This document shows positions 1 to 9,981 of a DNA stretch of 64,000 bases, piece by piece; the stretch's first letter is position 1; every line of letters starts with the position of its first letter. The notes below the pieces were generated by a model, which made no database searches, was not told the DNA's origin, and saw only the letters and a program-made list of their open reading frames with translations. The stretch is from Pseudomonadota bacterium. GTDB lineage: Bacteria > Pseudomonadota > Gammaproteobacteria > Burkholderiales > Chitinibacteraceae. The stretch is taken from the NCBI GenBank assembly GCA_026399755.1, contig JAPLQI010000020.1, forward strand, positions 32,562-96,561, given 5' to 3'. The position numbers were made by a program, and so were the translations under genes.

Positions 1-475
1 GACGCATCCCGCCCGAAAACTCGTGTGGATACATCATCACGCGCCGGGCCGCTTCAGGGATTTTTACGGCATCAAGCAGCTCGATAGAGCGCTTTTTTGC
101 ATCGCGACGACTCATGCCCTTGTGTAATTCAAGCACTTCGGTCATTTGACGCTCAACCGTCAGATAAGGATTCAAGGACGTCATCGGGTCTTGGAAAATC
201 ATCGCTACGCGATTGCCACGAATCTTATTGAGTCGCTGAGCAGGCATAGACAATAGATCTTGCCCATCAAACAAAGCTTGGCCTTGAGTCTTCCCGTTTT
301 TAGCCAGCAAACCCATCAAGGCTAAAACAGTCTGGCTTTTACCTGAGCCCGATTCACCCACAATACCCAGTGTTTCACCGCGATTCAGCTCAAAAGACAC
401 GCCATTGACCGCACTCACCAAGCCATCATTGGTGGCAAACTGCACACCGAGGTCTTTTACTGATAATAAACTCAT
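1..475 (-). CDS. oppD: Oligopeptide ABC transporter ATP-binding protein OppD (partial)
   Basis: First 158 residues of a cytoplasmic ATPase that powers oligopeptide import; the rest lies beyond the left edge. The start is the ATG at 473-475. The Walker A motif GESGSGKS is at residues 40-47, the Q-loop follows as IFQDPMTSLNP (a form typical of the OppD/DppD family), and the window ends inside the ABC signature FSGGMR. It is the distal gene of a minus-strand oppA-oppB-oppC-oppD set, 92 bases downstream of oppC. DppD is the alternative, since the two families share these motifs; the OppA-type binding protein upstream favours Opp. Confidence 0.93.
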   Translation of the reverse strand, partial: MSLLSVKDLGVQFATNDGLVSAVNGVSFELNRGETLGIVGESGSGKSQTVLALMGLLAKNGKTQGQALFDGQDLLSMPAQRLNKIRGNRVAMIFQDPMTSLNPYLTVERQMTEVLELHKGMSRRDAKKRSIELLDAVKIPEAARRVMMYPHEFSGGMR

Positions 476-567
476 GATGCTGCCCTTAATCCAATTTGGT
501 CACGCAAATCATTGCCACCCAAATAATGAATGCTCACAGATAATAAATGCATGATATTTGGTTCCGC

Positions 568-1467
568 TTAACGATCTTTCGGGTCAAGCGCATCGCGCAT
601 GCCGTCACCGATATAATTGGAACAATACAAAGTGATAGACAACATGGCAGCAGGAAAGAGCAACAGCCAAGAGGTTGTTTCCATGACACTCGCACCATCA
701 TGAATCAATACACCCCAGCTGGTCATCGGCTCTTGAATACCCAAGCCTAAAAATGACAATACTGATTCAGTCAAAATCACGCCCGGCACAGTCACCGTGG
801 TGTAAATCACCACAATGCCCAGCAAATTAGGCACTACATGACGGAAAATAATTTTCCATGTTGGCACGCCAATGGCATGTGCGGCTTCAATATATTCTTT
901 AGATTTAATCGCTAAAGTTTGGCCGCGCACTACCCTCGCCATATCCATCCAACCAAATACGGTAATGGTGAGCACAACCAAATAAAATTCACGGCCTAAT
1001 AAGGTCACCATTAAAATAGCAATTAATAAATATGGGATTGCGTACATCATATCGACAATACGCATCATCACTGCATCGACTTTACCGCCCAAAAAGCCAG
1101 CCGTCGCGCCCCAAATCACCCCGATAGTAACCGACGTTAAAGTGGCCAATACCCCGATCATTAGGGAAATACGGCCACCAATTAAACTTCGCACTAATAA
1201 ATCGCGGCCTAGTTCATCTGTACCAAATAAATGCCAGTTCTCAAATGTGGGGGCCAAGCCCATTGCGCCAAAATCGGTATCTTCATAAGAATTAGGCAAT
1301 AAAAAAGGCCCTAAGATACAGGCTACCGTAATAATCATTAAAATAATGGCGCTAATGACTGCTGCCTTATTCTTAAAAAAGCGACGACGTGCATCTGCCC
1401 AAGGACTACGGCCTTCTACTGGCAAGTTTTCCAGCGTTGCGGCGAGTTTTTTATTTCTAAATAGCAT
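568..1467 (-). CDS. oppC: Oligopeptide ABC transporter permease OppC
   Basis: Inner-membrane permease of 299 residues, one of the two channel subunits of the peptide importer. It has an N-terminal cytoplasmic tail, a first membrane helix near residues 35-60 and then the binding-protein-dependent permease domain. The EAA loop that docks on the ATPase is readable at about residues 195-220 as EAAHAIGVPTWKIIFRHVVP. The product ends in DALDPKDR, the usual OppC/DppC tail. It follows oppB by 14 bases and is presumably co-transcribed with it. Confidence 0.94.
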   Translation of the reverse strand: MLFRNKKLAATLENLPVEGRSPWADARRRFFKNKAAVISAIILMIITVACILGPFLLPNSYEDTDFGAMGLAPTFENWHLFGTDELGRDLLVRSLIGGRISLMIGVLATLTSVTIGVIWGATAGFLGGKVDAVMMRIVDMMYAIPYLLIAILMVTLLGREFYLVVLTITVFGWMDMARVVRGQTLAIKSKEYIEAAHAIGVPTWKIIFRHVVPNLLGIVVIYTTVTVPGVILTESVLSFLGLGIQEPMTSWGVLIHDGASVMETTSWLLLFPAAMLSITLYCSNYIGDGMRDALDPKDR

Positions 1468-1481
1468 GACAACCCCGCCTA

Positions 1482-2402
1482 TTAATAACGAATTTTAGGA
1501 TCAAGTAGCGCGTAGGCTAAATCAACCAATAAATTAAGTAATACCGCAACCACGGTAACCAAAACAACTAAGCCTAGAACCAAGGTGTAATCGCGGTTAC
1601 TCGCCCCATTAACGATTAATTTACCAATCCCTGGTAAAGAAAATACCGATTCAGTCACCACGGCAGCAGTAATAGAAGAAATAGCCAAGGGGCCCAATAC
1701 AGAAACCACCGGCAATAAAGCAGGCTTTAAAGCATGGCGAAATACAATGGTTTTTAAAGGCAGGCCTTTAGCCCGAGCTGTACGGATAAAATTGCTGCTC
1801 ATCACCTCAATTAAGCTACCGCGCATCACACGAGCAATCGTTGAAACATTAATAAAGGTTAGCAAGGAAAGAGGCAAAATAATAAAACGTATATCAAATT
1901 CATTCCAGCCACCCGCTGGCAAGATAGGAATCCAAATGGCAAAGACCAGAATCAGCACCGGTCCTAAAACAAAAGAAGGAATCGTACTGCCAACATTCCC
2001 GATCAGCATCACAAAGTAATCAACAAAACTATTTTGCTTTAATGCAGCTGTAATCCCTAGGCCCACACCAATAATAATCGAAAGCAAAATAGCGCCACCA
2101 CCAATCGTGAGCGACACAGGCAAAGCAGCTGCAACAAGATCATTCACACTCCAATCGGCATAGCGAAAAGAAGCGCCTAAATCACCTTGCAATAAGCCTT
2201 TTAAATAATATAAATATTGCTGCCAAAGTGGTAAATCCAAATGGTATTTGGCTTGTAAATTGGCCAGCACCGCTTCAGATACTTTGCGCTCTGAATCAAA
2301 CGGGCCACCTGGCGTTAAATGCAGCAATAGATAGCAGACGGTAATCACTGCCAGCATTGTAGGAATTGTCGCCAAAATACGGCGGAATGTATAAGCCCAC
2401 AT
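1482..2402 (-). CDS. oppB: Oligopeptide ABC transporter permease OppB
   Basis: Inner-membrane permease of 306 residues that pairs with OppC. A signature N-terminal helix is followed by a periplasmic segment and the permease domain. The EAA-type loop reads ARAKGLPLKTIVFRHALKP at about residues 205-225, and the protein ends in the family-typical YALLDPKIRY. It lies downstream of oppA, separated by 134 bases that hold a strong hairpin, so it is probably made at lower levels than the binding protein. Confidence 0.94.
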   Translation of the reverse strand: MWAYTFRRILATIPTMLAVITVCYLLLHLTPGGPFDSERKVSEAVLANLQAKYHLDLPLWQQYLYYLKGLLQGDLGASFRYADWSVNDLVAAALPVSLTIGGGAILLSIIIGVGLGITAALKQNSFVDYFVMLIGNVGSTIPSFVLGPVLILVFAIWIPILPAGGWNEFDIRFIILPLSLLTFINVSTIARVMRGSLIEVMSSNFIRTARAKGLPLKTIVFRHALKPALLPVVSVLGPLAISSITAAVVTESVFSLPGIGKLIVNGASNRDYTLVLGLVVLVTVVAVLLNLLVDLAYALLDPKIRY

Positions 2403-2485
2403 CAGGCATCCCCTCCTTGATTGTTCTTTTTAGATAGATAATATAGGTAAGCGACTCTACGGCCACCGCACCTACACAAAACAAC

Positions 2486-2515
2486 GCCGCTTTGAGCAAA
2501 AAAACCCAAAGCGGC
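2486..2515 (-). terminator. Hairpin between oppA and oppB
   Basis: GCCGCTTTG at 2486-2494 and CAAAGCGGC at 2507-2515 form a perfect 9-bp stem with a 12-base, T-rich loop (as read on the minus strand). It lies 21 bases past the oppA stop. After the stem the minus strand reads GTTGTTTTG, a poor U-tract. It probably acts as a partial terminator or an RNA-stabilising stem that keeps binding-protein mRNA in excess over permease mRNA, as is common in solute-binding-protein operons. Confidence 0.7.
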
Positions 2516-2536
2516 AGCTTAGAAACTCTTAAAATT

Positions 2537-4144
2537 TTAATGCTTAATGATATAGAACTCTTTACTTAAGTAACGATCAACTGGATTCTTAGTTGAATAG
2601 CCACCTACATAAGATTTAACCAAACGCGGTAAAGTATATTGCAGCAATGGAATCATTGGATAATCATCCATAATCATTTTTGCTGCTTGCGTAAGCAATG
2701 CTTTACGTTTAGCAACATCTTGCTGCTCATTACCCTGTTTAATTAATTCTTCTGCTTTTTTATTGCAGTTAAAGTTGTCATTTTGCGATGAGCCACACTG
2801 AACTAACGTTAGGAAGGTCGTAGCATCATTGTAATCTGCCAACCAGCCATTACGTGCAATTTGGAAATCACCATCATGGCGTTTTTTCAATAGCACTTTA
2901 AATTCAAGACTATCTAATTCAGTTTCCAAACCCAGTTTATTCTTCCATTCAGAAGAGGCAAACAAGGCCATTTTTTTATGATAGTCATCAGTGTTATAAG
3001 TAAATTTAATTTTTGTGCCAGGTTTTACGCCCGCTTCAGCCAATAATTTCTTGGCTTCTTCAACGCGCTTTGCCATTGGCCACTTAACCCAATCGTAAGT
3101 AGTTACATCAGCACCTTCCAGCCCTTTAACCGTCACGCCATACGCAGGGATTTGACCATCTACGGTTACTTTTTGCGCCAAGATATCGCGATCCAACACC
3201 ATCGATAGCGCTTTGCGAACGCGCATATCTTTCATCATTGGATCTTTATTGTTCAATGCGTAGTAACGCAGGCCAAGAATAGGACCATTTTTAATTTCTT
3301 GTGGGAAGTCTTTTTTCAGCTTCTCGTATTGACCAGCTGGCAATTGGTAAACGAAATCATTGTCGCCCGACTGATACAATTTTAACTCTGCATTGCCTGC
3401 TTCTACTGGCAGATACGTCACACGTGTTAAAACTGTGTTCTTGGCATCCCAGTATTGGGCATTCTTTTCAATCACAATTTTGCTATTTACTTTCCAGTCT
3501 TTCAATACATATGCACCGTTGCCAACCATATTGCCCGGCTTAGTCCAATCCTTACCAAATTTATCAACCGTTGCCTTATGCACAGGCGCAAATTGTGAAT
3601 TAGATAAAACGCTTGGTAAGTACGCAATTGGATTCGGTGTTTTTACTTCGAGCGTGTATTTATCAATCGCTTTAATAGCTAGAGTTGAAGGCGCTTTTTT
3701 GCCTTCAGCAATTTCCAGTCCATTTAATACAAAAATACCATAGGCTGTGCCGTACTGTGAGGCAAGCTTAGGGTCAAGAAAACGTTGCCAGCCATATACA
3801 AAATCAGCCGCTGTAATTGGGTCGCCATTAGAAAACTTAGCATCTTTACGCAAGCTAAACACCCAAGTCGTTGGGTCTGTTTGCTTCCAGCTAGTCGCCA
3901 CACCGGGGTGTAAACGCCCTTCATTATCTGTTGTCGTTAAGCCTTCAAACAAATCACGGGTAATATTATTCGCCCCCACAGATTCAGCAAGATGTGGATC
4001 AAGTGTTTCCACTTCTGATCCATTATTACGAATCATTTCTTGCTTATCACTAAGCTTAACGCCAGCAGGCACAGTCGCCGCAAATGCCGCGCCGCCTAAT
4101 GCAAGTGAAAGCGCGAATGTCACTGATTTCATAGTCCAGCTCAT
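2537..4144 (-). CDS. oppA: Periplasmic oligopeptide-binding protein OppA
   Basis: Solute-binding protein of family 5 (535 residues) that captures peptides in the periplasm and delivers them to OppBC. A signal peptide ends near AFA at residue 22. The mature protein has the family-5 features ETLDPHLAES near the N-terminus, the DFVYGWQRFLDPK stretch around residues 115-130 and the RVRKALSMVLDRD segment near 305. The ATG at 4142-4144 is preceded by AAGGAG at good spacing, which decides the start. It is the first gene of the opp operon. MppA is a close alternative within the family. Confidence 0.94.
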   Translation of the reverse strand: MSWTMKSVTFALSLALGGAAFAATVPAGVKLSDKQEMIRNNGSEVETLDPHLAESVGANNITRDLFEGLTTTDNEGRLHPGVATSWKQTDPTTWVFSLRKDAKFSNGDPITAADFVYGWQRFLDPKLASQYGTAYGIFVLNGLEIAEGKKAPSTLAIKAIDKYTLEVKTPNPIAYLPSVLSNSQFAPVHKATVDKFGKDWTKPGNMVGNGAYVLKDWKVNSKIVIEKNAQYWDAKNTVLTRVTYLPVEAGNAELKLYQSGDNDFVYQLPAGQYEKLKKDFPQEIKNGPILGLRYYALNNKDPMMKDMRVRKALSMVLDRDILAQKVTVDGQIPAYGVTVKGLEGADVTTYDWVKWPMAKRVEEAKKLLAEAGVKPGTKIKFTYNTDDYHKKMALFASSEWKNKLGLETELDSLEFKVLLKKRHDGDFQIARNGWLADYNDATTFLTLVQCGSSQNDNFNCNKKAEELIKQGNEQQDVAKRKALLTQAAKMIMDDYPMIPLLQYTLPRLVKSYVGGYSTKNPVDRYLSKEFYIIKH

Positions 4145-4188
4145 TGTGTCTCCTTAAAGGGCGATACCCGTTTGTTGCAAGATAAATA

Positions 4189-4217
4189 AGCCACTCCCTC
4201 GATCTGAAGAAGTGGCT
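4189..4217 (-). terminator. Probable terminator of the porin gene
   Basis: AGCCACT at 4189-4195 pairs with AGTGGCT at 4211-4217, about 50 bases past the porin stop. On the minus strand the stem is followed by TATTTATCTT, a weak T-tract. The position between the porin and the separately promoted opp operon fits a rho-independent terminator of modest strength. Confidence 0.5.
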
Positions 4218-4268
4218 CAAATGAAGATACACGGCTTAAACCCGTGTGACATCAGATAAAACGACTAC

Positions 4269-5309
4269 TTAGAACAGTAAAATCATGCCTGCGCTTACAA
4301 CTTTAGGTGTAGAAGCCAAACCTTCGCTAATACTTGTTGAAAATGAATTCTGATCTTTATTTTGAATTACAGCAGCTTCAACATATAGCAATGAAGATTT
4401 GCTTAGGTTGTAATCGGTACCAATTTGGAAATGATTAGCCTTGGCTAGATTTTTTTCGCCAGTGCCATTCATTTTGCCTACACCTTGGTAAACATAACCC
4501 ACGCGCGGCACCCAGTTACCTACTTCGTATTGCGCCATGACAATCCCGCTATCACGCTTAAAATCACCACCACCTAATTGATCTTGTTTGGCGTGCTGAT
4601 AAGCAGCACCTATTTGCAAACCAGCCATTGGAAATACCTTAGCACCCACAATATATGACGTCAGATGAGCGCCTTTTTGCTCTTTAGCCGCTTGTGCACC
4701 TGAGCGCGCTAAATTATTAATGCGTGCAGTACCTGCATATGCAGCAAATTTTGCATGCGTATAGCTAATTGTTGCGTCATAACCTTTTTGATCCTCAACA
4801 TCAGCTTTGTCGCCACTAAACTTACCGCTATCAATCACGTAATTAAGGTTTGCAGCAAAACCGCCTAAATTGGCCGGTGTTGAATAGTAAATACCACTTT
4901 CATGACGTGCTCTATAAGTATTGTCTTGAATCGTACTTGCAAGTGTTGTGTTGCTTTCAAACAAATCAAAAGTCTCTACCAACAAATCGTATGCACCTTT
5001 GCTTTTACCAAAGCGTAAAGTACCTGCGTCTTTATTTTCATAACCAATCCATGCTTCACGACTACCGAAGCCTTTATCCAGACCTGTTTCAAGCTTCCAC
5101 AATAAAGTCGAGCCATTGTCTAGCTTATCCGTGCCCTTAAAACCAACACGGCTACCAATATCTTGCATCGAGAACTTTCTTTCGCCCGTTGGTCCATTGC
5201 CATAATCAATAGATTTTTGTGCGATACCATAAAGAGTTACATCAGCTTGGGCGTAAGAAACCACACACAAACTCGCAATAGCCACGGCCAGAATTCTTTT
5301 AACCATCAT
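4269..5309 (-). CDS. Outer-membrane porin, Gram-negative trimeric type
   Basis: General diffusion porin of the 16-strand beta-barrel family (346 residues). The signal peptide ends in YAQA, followed by DVTLYGIAQKSIDYG, the opening strand seen in neisserial and burkholderial porins. KFSMQDIGSRVGFKGTDKLDNG follows shortly after, and the chain ends in aromatic MILLF, the outer-membrane assembly signal. I placed the start at 5307-5309 because GGAGAG lies just upstream; the reading frame extends further 5' but that part lacks a ribosome site and would bury the signal peptide. It is monocistronic, with a 700-base AT-rich leader carrying two dyad sites. The substrate cannot be told. Confidence 0.92.
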   Translation of the reverse strand: MMVKRILAVAIASLCVVSYAQADVTLYGIAQKSIDYGNGPTGERKFSMQDIGSRVGFKGTDKLDNGSTLLWKLETGLDKGFGSREAWIGYENKDAGTLRFGKSKGAYDLLVETFDLFESNTTLASTIQDNTYRARHESGIYYSTPANLGGFAANLNYVIDSGKFSGDKADVEDQKGYDATISYTHAKFAAYAGTARINNLARSGAQAAKEQKGAHLTSYIVGAKVFPMAGLQIGAAYQHAKQDQLGGGDFKRDSGIVMAQYEVGNWVPRVGYVYQGVGKMNGTGEKNLAKANHFQIGTDYNLSKSSLLYVEAAVIQNKDQNSFSTSISEGLASTPKVVSAGMILLF

Positions 5310-5498
5310 CTTTCTCTCCATAAGTGTCAGCAAGGCCACGCCTTGTATGAAGAAGAAGATATGCTTTTTCCTTGGGCGCTGACCACCAGCACTGCGCCTC
5401 CAATCTCGCAAAAACCAACTACAAATTAGTTGGGCATGAAATCGCCAATTGCATTAAATATTTATTTCAGCACATTAGAATCAAACACCTCATTAAAC

Positions 5499-5513
5499 GC
5501 ACTATTTTAGTGC
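5499..5513. promoter_or_regulatory. Dyad site GCAC-N7-GTGC, NtrC-like (site 1)
   Basis: GCACTATTTTAGTGC is a palindrome 190 bases upstream of the porin start. It matches the GCAC-N7-GTGC core of NtrC enhancer sites. No sigma-54 promoter (GG-N10-GC) was found between it and the porin, so assignment to NtrC is only a suggestion. Confidence 0.35.
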
Positions 5514-5640
5514 ACTCCACGAGCAGCCCAATGGGTGTACCGCCTAACCACTTCAGAAAACGAAAAATAAAATGCCTCTGTTCTTTATAAATTACAAGAA
5601 AAAAGCTCACTTTTGGTATTTTTAATACGGCATGCACAGC

Positions 5641-5655
5641 GCACCAAATAGGTGC
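5641..5655. promoter_or_regulatory. Dyad site GCAC-N7-GTGC, NtrC-like (site 2)
   Basis: GCACCAAATAGGTGC repeats the core of the first site 142 bases further upstream of the porin; flanking bases extend the dyad to GCGCACC/GGTGCGC. Two matching sites in one leader are more suggestive than one, but a short RNA hairpin is an alternative. Confidence 0.35.
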
Positions 5656-6051
5656 GCGCCTCCTTCAAAAAAACAAGTTACATCAATAAAGTTTTCTTCC
5701 CCATGTGTGTTTATTTCTTTGAGGCAAAAGAAATAACCTCGCATCAACAGCAACAATCAAAAGATAACGACCGATCGACCGCATTTTTTCTTGCCAACGT
5801 CATTACTCAAACACAAAAAATACCAAAACTATCCACTCAAGGCTATGTATCTTTTTTACAACTCAAAAACAATTATTCACGTTTAAAATAAAATCAAGGC
5901 ACAAAATACCATAAAAAGAACAAGCCATCATTAGATAAAACCACAAGTTGCCATAAATTTAGTATATAAAAATGTGCGCATCACTCAATAAAACCACTCC
6001 ACACACCATACTCAGCGTAATCAGCAGATGAATACAAGCGATGGACGTAAA

Positions 6052-6074
6052 AAAACCCGCACTAGGCGGGTTTT
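6052..6074 (-). terminator. Rho-independent terminator of purA
   Basis: AAAACCCGC at 6052-6060 and GCGGGTTTT at 6066-6074 form a GC-rich stem with a 5-base loop. The minus strand continues with a T-run (TTTTTTTAC), giving a classic terminator 19 bases after the purA stop. Confidence 0.9.
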
Positions 6075-6092
6075 GACAGCAATAAACCGTGA

Positions 6093-7620
<1,528 letters not shown>

Positions 7621-7672
7621 CACGTAATGCGCTAAGCGACATGCCACTGCAATACACCAGAGAAACTAATAA

Positions 7673-8827
7673 TTACTGAGCAGCCATCAGCGGCGATACC
7701 TGCCACTGACCATCCACTCTTTTAAGCTCACGATCGATACTCACTTCGGATGTAAGCACACCCAAATCAACCATCACAATTTCACCTGCATCGCGCAATA
7801 CGCGAATTGCGGCAAGTAGAGCCACATCATCTCCAGCTGGGGCTAACACACCCGAGCGTAAAGACGGAAAAGGCAAAGAAGAAAACTCACGTAAATCCAT
7901 ACTAAAACCAGTAGCAGGGCGGGATCGGCCAAACTTCTCACCCACACTATCATAGCGCCCACCCCGTGCTACCGCATTGGTAAATCCATGGGCATAGGCA
8001 GCAAAAACCAAACCAGTATGATAGTAACTACTGCGCAGCTCAGCCAAATCAAAGTGAACCACAATGCCGCGCAACTCCAAGGCGGCAGTCAGCTGATCCA
8101 AACTATCCAGCGCAGCAGTCACACCAAGTAATTTAGGCAACTCGGCCCGTGCACGAAGCAGCACTTCGCTACCACCATAAAAAGAGGGCAACAATAACAA
8201 TGCCGCTTGCAACTCAGCAGTAATTTCTGACGTTGTTTCACGAATAGTCGGCAAATCTTTCTGCTGTAGCGCCGCAAAAACTTCTGCACGGCGATTTCCC
8301 ACAAGGCCTGCCTCATCCGCTAAAGCATGAAACAAACCAATATGACCAATATCTAAGCGTGGCGATTTTAAACCCGCCAAGGCTAGGCTCTCAAACATCA
8401 ACTCAACCGCTTCAACATCTGCAGCTACGCTGGCACAGCCATAGATTTCAGCACCAATTTGGCGTGGCTCGCGCGTTGACAACACGCCTTCTGGCCGAGT
8501 ATTCACCACCGATCCCGCATAACAAAGCCTTGTTACGCCTTGGCGATTTAAGATATGCGCATCGATTCGAGCCACCTGAGGCGTGATATCTGCCCGCAAG
8601 CCCATTTGACGACCTGTTAGCTCATCAACCAATTTGAAGGTCTTTAAATCAAGCGCGCTGTCATCTTGTGTAAACAAAGATTCCACATACTCAATCAAGG
8701 GTGGTGCAACTTGCTCATAGCCATAGCAGGTAAACAGATCGAGTACTTTACGACGCAAAGCCTCAATTTGACGCGCTTCAGAAGGCAAAACATCAGAAAT
8801 ATACTCGGGTAGTATCCAGTTGCGCAT
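7673..8827 (-). CDS. hisZ: ATP phosphoribosyltransferase regulatory subunit HisZ
   Basis: HisS paralogue (384 residues) that partners short-form HisG in the first step of histidine biosynthesis; it does not charge tRNA. The N-terminus MRNWILPEYISDVLP is diagnostic. Class II synthetase-like motifs follow: QMGLRADITPQVARI near residue 85 and GGRYDSVGEKFGRSRPATGFSMDL near 295. The start at 8825-8827 is chosen from family similarity; no clear ribosome site is present, and an ATG two codons upstream is possible. A strong hairpin sits upstream and a diverged copy of its own 3' end lies downstream. Confidence 0.93.
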   Translation of the reverse strand: MRNWILPEYISDVLPSEARQIEALRRKVLDLFTCYGYEQVAPPLIEYVESLFTQDDSALDLKTFKLVDELTGRQMGLRADITPQVARIDAHILNRQGVTRLCYAGSVVNTRPEGVLSTREPRQIGAEIYGCASVAADVEAVELMFESLALAGLKSPRLDIGHIGLFHALADEAGLVGNRRAEVFAALQQKDLPTIRETTSEITAELQAALLLLPSFYGGSEVLLRARAELPKLLGVTAALDSLDQLTAALELRGIVVHFDLAELRSSYYHTGLVFAAYAHGFTNAVARGGRYDSVGEKFGRSRPATGFSMDLREFSSLPFPSLRSGVLAPAGDDVALLAAIRVLRDAGEIVMVDLGVLTSEVSIDRELKRVDGQWQVSPLMAAQ

Positions 8828-8865
8828 AGTCATTTGCTTTAAAAAACAAAGCCCTTCAAACAAAG

Positions 8866-8896
8866 GCCCGCACTGTGCAAACTGCACAGTGCGGGC
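8866..8896 (-). terminator. Strong hairpin between the DUF2065 gene and hisZ
   Basis: GCCCGCACTGTGCA at 8866-8879 and its exact reverse complement at 8883-8896 form a 14-bp stem with a 3-base loop. It begins 22 bases after the DUF2065 stop. The minus strand then reads CTTTGTTTG, a broken T-tract, so it may terminate the hfl transcript only partly or stabilise its 3' end. It also lies in the hisZ leader, 39 bases before the start. Confidence 0.7.
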
Positions 8897-8917
8897 ACAC
8901 ACTTCTAAAGAGATAGT

Positions 8918-9103
8918 CTAGAGCACCAATAAGGCCAGCACTAAACCTGCGAGCAAACAACCCAAACCAATTAAACGAATTTTAAAATCATCTAACTCTG
9001 CCATTTTTTGCATTGTACTACGCCATACGACAGGAAACGCAAAAGGCACGATTCCTTCAAAAATAAGCATCAGTGCAAAGGCTAGAAGCAAAACATCAAT
9101 CAC
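8918..9103 (-). CDS. Small DUF2065 (YjeT-like) membrane protein
   Basis: A 61-residue protein with two hydrophobic helices (about residues 3-25 and 42-60) joined by a short charged loop containing WRSTMQKMAELDD. Length, topology and position match the DUF2065/YjeT family, which sits next to hflC and purA or hisZ in many Proteobacteria. Its ATG overlaps the hflC stop by 4 bases, so it is translationally coupled. Its biochemical role is unknown. Confidence 0.88.
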   Translation of the reverse strand: MIDVLLLAFALMLIFEGIVPFAFPVVWRSTMQKMAELDDFKIRLIGLGCLLAGLVLALLVL

Positions 9104-9969
9104 TTCGCTTTCGGGTTTTTCATATATTTAAAGAATTCTGAGCTTGGATCAACCACCATCACATCGCTCTTCTTCGCAAAACTCTGCTTGTAGGCATCCA
9201 TGCTCTTATAGAACGAGTAGAACTCTGGATTACGTCCATAGGCTTCACCATAAATGGCTGCGGCTTTAGCATCGCCCTCACCCTTAATTTGCTGAGCTTT
9301 ATTGTAAGCATTTGCCAAGGTCACTTCGCGCTGGCGATCAGCATCAGCCTTAATCTTTTCAGCCTCGGCCGAGCCTTCCGCACGCATTTGATTGGCCACC
9401 GCTTTACGCTCGGACTGCATACGCTCGTACACAGAATTAAGCGTAGCGTCTTCTAGCTCAACGCGCTTGATCCGCACATCAATCACTTGCACACCAATCC
9501 GCGCTGCATCAGAATCGGCCACTTTGCGCACCGTATCCATCACTTCATCGCGCTTGCCTGAAATCACGTCTTGCACCGTACGCTTACCAAACTCATCACG
9601 CAGCATATTGTTTACCGTATTACGTAAACGCTCTACTGCCTTACGTTGGTCAACACCGACAGCCTTGTAGTATTTCTCTACATCGACGACTTTCCACTTA
9701 ATAAAGCTATCTACTTTAACGTTCATTTTTTCAATCGTTTGGATACGCGCAGGCGTTTCCTCATCAATAGTTAAAATGCGCTTATCAAAGTAACGGACGT
9801 CTTGCAACAAAGGGATCTTAAAGTTAATCCCTGGACTTTTAATGACTCGAACCGCTTCGGAAAACTGAAACACCACCGCATATTGGCGCTGGTCAACAGT
9901 AAAAAACGAGGTCGAGAAAACAAACAAAGCCACTAGCACCAAGGCTAAAGCAGGAAGAATTCGATTCAT
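9100..9969 (-). CDS. hflC: FtsH protease modulator HflC
   Basis: Band 7/SPFH protein of 289 residues, anchored by one N-terminal helix with its bulk in the periplasm. Together with HflK it forms the large ring that encloses and tunes the FtsH protease. Family marks are FFTVDQRQYAVVFQFSE near residue 25, RIQTIEKMNVKVDSFIKW near 80, and the charged coiled-coil region EAEKIKADADRQREVTLANA near 205. I chose the second ATG (9967-9969): GGGGAG overlaps the first ATG but is correctly spaced for the second. It follows hflK by 12 bases. Confidence 0.95.
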   Translation of the reverse strand: MNRILPALALVLVALFVFSTSFFTVDQRQYAVVFQFSEAVRVIKSPGINFKIPLLQDVRYFDKRILTIDEETPARIQTIEKMNVKVDSFIKWKVVDVEKYYKAVGVDQRKAVERLRNTVNNMLRDEFGKRTVQDVISGKRDEVMDTVRKVADSDAARIGVQVIDVRIKRVELEDATLNSVYERMQSERKAVANQMRAEGSAEAEKIKADADRQREVTLANAYNKAQQIKGEGDAKAAAIYGEAYGRNPEFYSFYKSMDAYKQSFAKKSDVMVVDPSSEFFKYMKNPKAK

Positions 9970-9981
9970 GTTCATCTCCCC

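Larger units (their letters stand above)
5310..6048. other. Long AT-rich intergenic region between porin and purA
   Basis: About 740 bases without a convincing gene. The longest open frame (5652-5891, plus strand) has a low-complexity composition and no ribosome site, so I reject it. The stretch holds two GCAC-N7-GTGC dyads and presumably the porin promoter, but no promoter could be fixed with confidence. Confidence 0.6.

Noticed and set aside
5310..5490. Sigma-54 promoter for the porin
   Set aside because: Near matches have 9 bases between GG and GC instead of 10.
5652..5891. 79-codon open frame in the porin-purA gap
   Set aside because: Low-complexity Lys/Gln-rich translation, AT-rich DNA and no ribosome site.
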